Of a DNA stretch of 5,795 nt, positions 1 to 4,862 are shown in pieces. Positions within the stretch are counted from its first letter, which is position 1. Every line of letters starts with the position of its first letter. Both the position numbers and the translations under genes were made by a program. The stretch covers positions 1-5,795 of the forward strand of contig DVLK01000024.1 of assembly GCA_018715545.1 (NCBI GenBank), read 5' to 3'. Under the pieces are notes generated by a model. That model ran no database searches and had not been told where the DNA came from. It saw only the letters and a program-made list of their open reading frames with translations. The DNA comes from Candidatus Caccovivens faecavium (lineage in GTDB: Bacteria > Bacillota > Clostridia > Christensenellales > UBA1242).

Positions 1-1802
1 AAAGACAAGCCAGCAAAGTAGTAGGTTGTGCCAGTGGTGGAAGAGGTGTTTATTCCGCTTATCGTTCCGCTATCTGTTACCCTCGTTTGTGGCATCTTGC
101 CATTTTCAACATACCAATATCCGCCCTCTTCGTCATAGTAGGCTGGATTGTTCGCCTTCCACTGCGCATATATCGTCTTTGTGCCGTCAGAGGAATAATA
201 TGTGTCGCTGGCTGTTATTGTGCCTGAGGAATTGATAAGCGTTGTTCCCGTTCCGTTAAGCGCCGTGTTATAGCCATTAAAAGTAAAACCTGTGCGTGTT
301 GGTGCTGTGATTGAAGTAATAGAACTTGTCGCAGTGCTATTTGAGTACCAACCGCTATCATATTTTAAGTATATCATGCTTGTGCCACCATTTCCACTAT
401 TCCAATTTAAGCTTACAGGTATTATCTTCGCCTCCCAGACAGCGTATAGCGTTACACTTGATGAAGAACTATACCCATTTGAAAAGGTGTATGTATCTCC
501 TGAATCATAGTTTACCGTTGTTGCACTTGAACTTGTCGACCAACCAAGAAAATTATAGCCCGTGCGTGTAGGCTCAGTGCTTGATACTGTAAAATTTGGA
601 TTATCGTAATAGTTGTTATATTGATGCCACTTTTGCGTGCTAGTTCTTGACGATATAGATGAACCGCCATTCGAATTATAGTTTAAACTTACCGTTCGAG
701 AACTAATTGCATAATATGAAAGCGTTGAAGTTGAGGTTGAAGAGCGACTTTGTCCAGGAGAATAGCTAACACTTGTTGAACTCGAACTTGTTGTCCAACC
801 CGCTAGACTCCAACCATTTGAAACATATTCCGAAATATCGCTTGTGTCGAACATATAGAATGTAGAACCATAATATCTTGTCTGATCGTCATAGTCCTGA
901 CTTCCATTTGTATTGCGATAATAATAGCGGTTGGTATAAGACCTACGCGACCAAGAAGCCGTAAGCGTTCTATTTGAAGTGATATTAGACATCGTATTTC
1001 CAGGATAATAGATATTCCCATTCCAAGACCAATAATTAAAATAATAACCTGTTCGCGAAAAACCATTACTTTTTACGGTCACTGAACCACCCGATTCAAC
1101 TGTTTGTGAAGACACACTGCCAGTCGCAGAAGAAGAACCACTGCTATAAGAAACGGTATAATACACAATATCTCTCTCCCACTGAGCATACAATGTTTCA
1201 TCTGCAGTTGTTTGAGTTGAGGTTCCGCTTACACTTATAGAACTTCCTGGATTATAACTTATTCCATTTCCGCTTGATGAAGTATTCCATCCTTCAAAAG
1301 TATATCCACTTCTTGTAGGCACTTGCGACGAAATTGTAAAACTCAATGTCCAAGTTGTCCCCGTTCTTTGCCCTTGAACTGTTTGTGATACTGGAACATT
1401 TGAAACCCCAGAGGCATTCCCATCATAATACAAAACCGCTTTTGCTAGATAAGATGACTGCTGCTTCCATTGCGCATAAAGAGTAATGCTTATATTAGGA
1501 TATGAAAATGTTACGCTATCACCTGGTGAATAACTGGTTCCACTTCCACTTGATGAAGTATTCCATTCCACAAAAGTATATCCGCTTCTTGTTGGTCTAG
1601 TGCTAGGAATAGTAAGCCTTCCTGACCATGATGAAGTTACTGATTGAGCTCGTACTTGACCTTCGACATCGCTTGGGACATTAGATACCCCTGAGGCATT
1701 GCCATTAAAATGTAAAAAAATTCTAATTATAACTGCATTTGAATCTACATCATTTGGATCATCATCTATAATTTCATTTTCGTCAGATGACGAATCCCCC
1801 CC
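1..1802 (-). CDS. Ectodomain of InlB B-repeat surface lipoprotein, frame-shifted from its signal peptide, partial at left edge
   Basis: I translated the minus strand by hand. The frame that enters from the G tract is open without a stop for about 600 codons to the window edge. It holds about six units of the InlB B-repeat / Listeria-Bacteroides repeat family (Flg_new type). Family hallmarks recur: PTRSGYTF or PTRTGYNF, then a W-N/S-T-S-S-S-G stretch, a Y-x-PG turn and a closing LYAQW. The family forms small ubiquitin-like beta folds in cell-surface proteins, so an exposed stalk or adhesin-like role is inferred. An acidic stretch (DSSSDENEIIDDDPND, 1796-1743) precedes unit 1. After unit 6 comes a different Tyr-rich segment (158-1). 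The frame has no start codon near its 5' end and an in-frame TGA at 1817-1815. It therefore needs the lipoprotein start at 1963 plus a frame change at the G tract. The C terminus and any anchor lie outside the window. Repeat identity is confident; function is not. Confidence 0.85.
159..1733 (-). repeat. Array of six InlB B-type repeat units (about 74-92 residues each)
   Basis: Approximate units in coding order: 1733-1467, 1445-1179, 1172-951, 950-699, 698-435 and 428-159. Units 1 and 2 are the most alike: both carry G-N-A-S-G-V-S-N-V-P near the start, PTRSGYTF in the middle and Y-A-Q-W at the end. Unit 3 is shorter but keeps SRTGYYFNYW, YYPG and TASW. Unit 4 keeps only the GWTTSSSSTS and SYSPG part and lacks a clean closing LYAxW. 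Units 5 and 6 have PTRTGYNF/PTRTGFTF and end in LYAVW and IYAQW. Boundaries are by eye and could shift by several residues. Confidence 0.85.
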
Positions 1803-1963
1803 CCAGGATTTTCTTCAAGAGGATTGTTTTCGGAAGGATTTTCATTAGAAGGCAAATTTTCTGAAACATTCGAGCTGTTACAACCTGAAAGCAATAAGCT
1901 GCCACCAACAAAGGCGGTTGAAACAAACAAGAATGAAAACAAAATCATAAAAAACTTCTTCAT
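1766..1963 (-). CDS. Lipoprotein signal peptide and linker (5' part of the repeat protein, prematurely ended)
   Basis: This is the 5' end of the repeat lipoprotein. The ATG at 1963-1961 is preceded by AGGAG five bases upstream (1969-1973), so it is preferred over upstream in-frame starts. Residues 1-28 are a classic lipoprotein signal peptide: MKK, a hydrophobic core rich in Phe, Leu and Val, then the lipobox LLLSGC with Cys28 as the expected lipidation site. The mature part starts NSSNVSENLPSNENPSENNP, a flexible Asn/Glu/Pro linker. The reading then passes nine Gs (Gly-Gly-Gly), changes to IRHLTKMKL and stops at TAG (1768-1766), giving 65 residues. In the other frame the G tract leads straight into an acidic linker and the repeats. 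The short product is thus the 'off' or broken form of a large surface lipoprotein. LspA would cleave before Cys28 after diacylglyceryl transfer. Confidence 0.85.
   Translation of the reverse strand: MKKFFMILFSFLFVSTAFVGGSLLLSGCNSSNVSENLPSNENPSENNPLEENPGGGIRHLTKMKL
1796..1804 (-). repeat. G9 homopolymer tract at the frame junction
   Basis: The coding strand has nine consecutive Gs directly after the Pro codon of the lipoprotein linker. With nine Gs the signal-peptide frame reads Gly-Gly-Gly-Ile and stops ten codons later. With ten or seven Gs it would read on into GAT TCG TCA and the roughly 600-codon repeat frame. No other G or C run of this length is seen in this AT-rich window. Such tracts are well-known slippage sites in phase-variable surface genes. 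They are also common sites of sequencing error, and the sequence alone cannot tell these apart. Confidence 0.9.
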
Positions 1964-2068
1964 AAAATCTCCTATATTTGCGCTATATTTTACGCATATA
2001 TTTACAAAAATACCTCTGTCATAATACATTTCACGATAAATTTGCACAATATTCTTGCCTATATTTTT

Positions 2069-2096
2069 ATTATAGCGTATTATTGATATTTTACAA
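2069..2096 (-). promoter_or_regulatory. Candidate sigma-A promoter of the lipoprotein gene
   Basis: On the minus strand, TTGTAA (2096-2091) is followed after 16 bp by a consensus TATAAT (2074-2069). It would start transcription near 2062 and leave a leader of about 100 bases before the ATG at 1963. A second possibility lies further upstream: ATTACA (2149-2144), 17 bp, TATAAT (2126-2121). In DNA this AT-rich, chance matches are common. Confidence 0.45.
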
Positions 2097-2105
2097 AGCA
2101 AAATA

Positions 2106-2117
2106 ACAAAATTTTGT
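2106..2117. promoter_or_regulatory. 12-bp perfect palindrome upstream of the lipoprotein promoter
   Basis: ACAAAATTTTGT is a perfect palindrome, centred about 15 bp upstream of the proposed -35 box of the lipoprotein gene. Its position would suit a regulator site. It is too AT-rich to exclude chance, and no known operator was recognised. Confidence 0.25.
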
Positions 2118-2210
2118 ATAATTATAGATCCACCTTAAAGCTTTGTAATTTTTTATATATGTTACTCTTTAAATAATTTATACTGAACTTGCTTAGAACG
2201 CATATCGCTT

Positions 2211-3119
2211 TCACATTTTTCTAAGTTTATCTAAATACTTTTCAAAATATTCTGGAAGTGGCGCTTCAAAAGTCATCTCTTTTTTACTCGTTGGATGAAC
2301 AAACGAAAGTCGTACTGCATGAAGAAGTTGTCCGTTTAAACCTTTAACCTCCTTACCATAAAGTTTATCACCAACAATTGGATGTCCAAGATATTTTGAG
2401 TGCACTCTAATTTGGTGAGTTCTCCCTGTCTTTAAAGAAAACATGACGAGAGAAGCATTCTTGAAATGTTCAAGCACCTTATAATCGGTTATTGCCTCTC
2501 TGCCGACATCAGTGACCACCATCTTTTTTCTATCTTTCTTATCGCGAGCAATTTTCGTGACAATTTCGCCGTTATCTTCTTTCAAATTGCCGTCCAAAAC
2601 CGCTAAATATATGCGCTTACAAGTTTTATTCTTGATTTGCTCTTGCAAAGAGATATGCGCCTTATCGTTTTTCGCCACAACGAGTAGTCCACTGGTATCC
2701 TTATCAAGCCTATGCACAATACCTGGACGCAAAACACCATTTATACCACTTAAATTTTTAACCCTATGTAAAAGCCCATTGACAAGAGTCCCACTTTTTG
2801 TCGAAGTACATGGATGAACCACAAGTCCCTGAGGCTTATTCACAACCACAACATCATCATCTTCATAGACTATATCAAAAGGAATGTCCTCTTCCTCAGT
2901 AGAGATTTTCTCTGGCTCTTTGATTATAATTTTTACTATATCATTTTCGCGGAGTTTGTAGCCACTTTTAACAGACTTTTCATTTACAAAAACGCAATCT
3001 TTTTCAATTAGATTTTTTATATGCGAACGCGAAAAAAGAGGAAGCTCACCTTGCAAAAAAATATCTAATCGCTCCCCCACATGTGCACTTTCAATTTTAT
3101 AAGTTCTTTCTTCACTCAT
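2211..3119 (-). CDS. rluD: RluD-family 23S rRNA pseudouridine synthase (RluA superfamily)
   Basis: The enzyme converts specific uridines to pseudouridine in structured RNA, most likely 23S rRNA. With the chosen start it has 302 residues, typical for this family. An N-terminal S4-like RNA-binding domain (about residues 6-65; GERLDIFLQ, SRSHIKNLI, G-x-x-V-N pattern as VFVN) precedes the catalytic domain. The catalytic motif HRLDKDTSG is at about 136-144, with Asp139 as the nucleophile. NKPQGLVVHP (about 94-103), GRTHQIRVH (about 232-240) and HPIVGDKLYG (about 246-255) are further family motifs. ATG at 3119 is preferred: it overlaps the lspA stop as ATGAGTGA, which suggests translational coupling, and only a weak SD-like GGATGA lies upstream. 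An ATG at 3128 and a TTG at 3146 are alternatives that add 3 or 9 residues. Which RluA-family member it is, and so the exact target uridines, is inferred. The gene is probably co-transcribed with lspA; no clear terminator follows it. Confidence 0.93.
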   Translation of the reverse strand: MSEERTYKIESAHVGERLDIFLQGELPLFSRSHIKNLIEKDCVFVNEKSVKSGYKLRENDIVKIIIKEPEKISTEEEDIPFDIVYEDDDVVVVNKPQGLVVHPCTSTKSGTLVNGLLHRVKNLSGINGVLRPGIVHRLDKDTSGLLVVAKNDKAHISLQEQIKNKTCKRIYLAVLDGNLKEDNGEIVTKIARDKKDRKKMVVTDVGREAITDYKVLEHFKNASLVMFSLKTGRTHQIRVHSKYLGHPIVGDKLYGKEVKGLNGQLLHAVRLSFVHPTSKKEMTFEAPLPEYFEKYLDKLRKM

Positions 3120-3744
3120 TTTTATCATCCGTCTTATCTTCTTCAATGTTATTATGCTTTTTAAATTCGTTGTTTTTAATCACCTGTTTTCTGATTTCAT
3201 CATCTTCTTCATCTTTATCTAGTTGCTCTTCAATCACAATTTTACCTACTGTATCAACAACCGCAGGCTTTTTCTCCTTTTTGAAGGCGTATATTAATAG
3301 ATATATGATAAACATAACCACACCAACAGTCAAAAACACATCAGCAAAATTAAATACTGGAAAACTTTGCCAAAAAGCAAATTGTATGAAGTCGCGGACA
3401 TACCCAAACACAAGCCTATCATATAGATTACCTATACAGCCCGCACACAGAAAAGCAAAAGTGATAGTAAGTAGCCAGCTTTTATTTTTATCTTTTACAT
3501 AGAACCAAATAAAAATTGCCAAAAATACTAAGCTTAAAATCACAAGCCCAACTTGATTACCAGAGAATATTCCCCATGCCGCGCCATGATTATGAACAAT
3601 AATCAAATTGAAAATCCCAAGACTTACACCTGTTCCCTCTGCATACATACCATCAAAAACATATTTAGTCACTAAATCTAGTGCTAAAACAACAACAATT
3701 AAAACAGAAAGAACAATAATTTTATTAATTAAACTTTTTTTCAT
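3112..3744 (-). CDS. lspA: Lipoprotein signal peptidase (signal peptidase II) with charged C-terminal extension
   Basis: An integral membrane aspartyl protease that removes signal peptides from diacylglyceryl-modified prolipoproteins just before the lipobox Cys. The protein has 210 residues with four hydrophobic segments near 8-25, 64-83, 90-105 and 132-153. Family motifs are present in order: HNHGAAWGIF (51-60), GNLYDR (105-110), YVRDFIQF (115-122) and FNFADV (131-136). Asp118 and Asp135 match the catalytic pair by position in these motifs. The start ATG is preceded by AAGAGG four bases upstream (3749-3754). The family is usually about 150-170 residues. Here about 55 extra residues after the last membrane segment are strongly charged (EEQLDKDEEDDE, then Lys/Asn/Glu-rich), and would be cytoplasmic given four membrane segments. 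The stop overlaps the rluD start. The lspA-rluD pairing is common in Firmicutes. Confidence 0.96.
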   Translation of the reverse strand: MKKSLINKIIVLSVLIVVVLALDLVTKYVFDGMYAEGTGVSLGIFNLIIVHNHGAAWGIFSGNQVGLVILSLVFLAIFIWFYVKDKNKSWLLTITFAFLCAGCIGNLYDRLVFGYVRDFIQFAFWQSFPVFNFADVFLTVGVVMFIIYLLIYAFKKEKKPAVVDTVGKIVIEEQLDKDEEDDEIRKQVIKNNEFKKHNNIEEDKTDDKNE

Positions 3745-3911
3745 AAAACCTCTTTATAAATTTCAAAATGTTTTTAATAAAACAAACTTAAAATTTAACT
3801 TTTACATAACAAAGTAATTTTTTTAATAAATAAATGATTTATGTCTAAATTGATACTATCTATGTGATTTTGAAGCTCCAAACCGTATTTACAATCAATT
3901 TTGATTTTTTT

Positions 3912-3941
3912 ATTATACTTTCATAACTCATAAAATGTAAA
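3912..3941 (-). promoter_or_regulatory. Candidate sigma-A promoter for lspA-rluD
   Basis: On the minus strand, TTTACA (3941-3936, five of six matches to consensus) is followed after 18 bp by a perfect TATAAT (3917-3912). Transcription would start near 3905 and leave a leader of about 160 bases before lspA. The 229-base sepF-lspA gap is very AT-rich and holds no gene that I can support. No strong terminator follows sepF (only an AT-only AAAATT/AATTTT hairpin near 3949-3962), so read-through from sepF is also possible. Confidence 0.5.
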
Positions 3942-3973
3942 ACGAAAAAATTATACAATTTTCTTACTAACGC

Positions 3974-4339
3974 CTAATCAATCTCAATTTCAAAGTTTTT
4001 AGGCAGGAAAATATATAAATTTTTATCAATTATTTCCTGTTTTGCATCCAAAATATCTAAAACTCCACTAAAATAGTCTAAAATCTTATGCTTTTCACTC
4101 GCTCCACAGTGTCTTAAATCAAGAATAAATGGCGTGTCTTTTTTAAGTAGTTCCGCTCTGTCTTTGCAATCGTCAAGGCTCTCAGGATAATACACGCGCA
4201 CCCCGTCAATCTCGTCTGGAAGCTTCTCGCTCACTTTTAAATTATAAGAAGCGCTATTTTTGACCACTTTCTTTTTTGTTGCTTTAACATCGTCTGTTTC
4301 AAAACCTAGTGCTTTGTAAAATATGTCCATAAATTTCAT
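3974..4339 (-). CDS. sepF: SepF, FtsZ-associated cell division protein
   Basis: SepF binds FtsZ and tethers the Z ring to the membrane in Gram-positive bacteria. The 121-residue product has the expected parts. Residues 1-13 (MKFMDIFYKALGF) form an amphipathic membrane-binding helix. A short, mostly basic linker follows (about 14-45). The SepF core domain (about 46-121) has VRVYYPESLDD, a helix with AELLKKDTPFILDL, then KILDYFSGVLDIL, where DYFSG matches the DFLSG core of the family, and NLYIFLPKNFEIEID at the end. It is shorter than the roughly 150-residue Bacillus protein mainly because of the linker. ATG at 4339 is supported by AGAGGG six bases upstream (4346-4351). The next in-frame ATG would lose only three residues and lacks that site. 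The neighbours lspA and rluD lie further along the same strand, as in the Firmicutes division cluster. Confidence 0.9.
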   Translation of the reverse strand: MKFMDIFYKALGFETDDVKATKKKVVKNSASYNLKVSEKLPDEIDGVRVYYPESLDDCKDRAELLKKDTPFILDLRHCGASEKHKILDYFSGVLDILDAKQEIIDKNLYIFLPKNFEIEID

Positions 4340-4361
4340 AACATTCCCTCTTTTCTTTAAA

Positions 4362-4391
4362 ATTATATCATAAATAGAATGTAAATAACAA
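4362..4391 (-). promoter_or_regulatory. Candidate extended -10 promoter of sepF
   Basis: On the minus strand the sequence TGATATAAT (4370-4362) is a perfect extended -10 element. TTGTTA (4391-4386) lies 18 bp upstream as a weaker -35. The predicted start near 4355 leaves a leader of about 15 bases carrying the AGAGGG ribosome binding site. Confidence 0.55.
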
Positions 4392-4449
4392 ATAATTTAC
4401 TGCTTTTAGAATAAAACAAAAACAAAAAATTTGTCAAACCACTAAAAGC
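4381..4449. repeat. Two inverted repeats in the divergent sepF / small-gene intergenic region
   Basis: GTAAAT (4381-4386) and ATTTAC (4395-4400) form an inverted repeat that overlaps the proposed sepF -35 box. GCTTTTAG (4402-4409) and CTAAAAGC (4442-4449) form a second, 8-bp perfect inverted repeat with 32 bases between the arms, lying between the two divergent promoters. They could be operator sites, but they are short and AT-rich. Confidence 0.3.
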
Positions 4450-4457
4450 GACAAAGA

Positions 4458-4486
4458 TTGATTTTTTTATCATGCTATGCTAAAAT
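4458..4486 (+). promoter_or_regulatory. Promoter of the small basic protein gene
   Basis: TTGATT (4458-4463) is followed after exactly 17 bp by TAAAAT (4481-4486). A TGC directly before the -10 makes it an extended -10 element. The predicted start near 4493 gives a very short leader that is almost entirely the ribosome binding site. Confidence 0.65.
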
Positions 4487-4507
4487 AATTAAAATAAAGG
4501 AGGCTTT

Positions 4508-4726
4508 ATGTTTCACACAAAAACACCTAAACGCACTTATGACCCTTTCAACAAAGACAAATTGGTTGAAGAGATAGTAAACACAATCGCAGAAATAGAA
4601 AATTCTAACACGCAAAAAGAAACTCGCAAACAACTTAACCTAAAATTGAAGAATTTAAAAAAACAACTTAAAGAAATTGAAAGAAAAGATAGAAGAGAAG
4701 AGCGTTTTGAACAAAGGTCGCTTTGA
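4508..4726 (+). CDS. Small basic, probably coiled-coil protein of unknown function
   Basis: I do not recognise this 72-residue protein. It is probably real, because it has an extended -10 promoter at 4458-4486, a near-perfect AAAGGAGG site (4496-4503) four bases before the ATG, and a strong terminator 40 bases after its TGA stop. The sequence is rich in Lys, Arg and Glu and is net positive. Residues 1-16 (MFHTKTPKRTYDPFNK) look non-helical. Residues 18-60 fit long amphipathic helices with Leu/Ile spacing of coiled-coil type (LVEEIVNTIAEIE, then LNLKLKNLKKQLKEIE). The tail is highly charged (RKDRREERFEQRSL). There is no signal peptide or membrane segment, so it should be cytoplasmic. It is divergent from sepF and convergent with tuf. 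A nucleic-acid- or protein-binding role would be a guess. Confidence 0.7.
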   Translation: MFHTKTPKRTYDPFNKDKLVEEIVNTIAEIENSNTQKETRKQLNLKLKNLKKQLKEIERKDRREERFEQRSL

Positions 4727-4766
4727 TAATGTTTACAATACTTTAATGCGTCAAAAATTATATAAC

Positions 4767-4801
4767 AAAAAAAGACTTTCAAACAAGAAAGTCTTTTTTT
4801 T
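4767..4801. terminator. Bidirectional intrinsic terminator between the small gene and tuf
   Basis: A perfect 14-bp inverted repeat (AAAAAAAGACTTTC, 4767-4780, and its complement, 4787-4800) encloses a 6-base loop. A run of eight Ts ends at 4801, and seven As begin the other arm. The hairpin can thus end transcripts in both directions: the small gene on plus, and tuf on minus 62 bases after its stop. The stem core (GACTTTC/GAAAGTC) is modest in GC content but typical for AT-rich genomes. Confidence 0.9.
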
Positions 4802-4862
4802 GCTTAATATCAGTTTGGAGAACCCTCCTATGGTTATAACTTTTTCAAGTTATTTAGTTCAG

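Noticed and set aside
26..571. Open frames on the plus strand in the repeat gene (26-235, 292-510, 326-571)
   Set aside because: They are antisense shadows of the repeat protein. They have no ribosome binding sites and no recognisable protein character.
803..1066. 87-residue minus-strand open frame
   Set aside because: It lies within the long repeat frame in another phase. Its Ile/Met/Arg-rich sequence is what results from reading Ser/Thr/Tyr codons out of frame.
159..1733. CRISPR or other short DNA repeat array
   Set aside because: The periodicity is at protein level with diverged units of about 220-275 bases. There are no short identical repeats with unique spacers.
1964..2101. Upstream extension of the lipoprotein by 46 residues
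   Set aside because: It would place a non-signal sequence ahead of a perfect signal peptide, and the AGGAG site is correctly spaced only for the start at 1963. The proposed promoter also lies inside it.
2211..3744. Plus-strand frames opposite rluD and lspA (2512-2817, 2814-3011, 3083-3502, 3608-3817)
   Set aside because: They are shadows of strongly conserved minus-strand genes.
1766..3744. Functional pairing of the lipoprotein gene with lspA
   Set aside because: LspA processes all lipoproteins of the cell. The lipoprotein has its own candidate promoter and a 247-base gap from rluD, so adjacency alone is not evidence of a dedicated system.
3757..3797. TAAATTT / AAATTTA inverted repeat in the lspA leader
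   Set aside because: It has seven AT-only base pairs in an AT-rich region, which is expected by chance and too weak for a regulatory hairpin.
4537..4782. 81-residue minus-strand open frame opposite the small basic protein
   Set aside because: It would run through the terminator hairpin, has no ribosome site, and its Ser/Phe/Leu composition is the complement of Lys/Glu codons.
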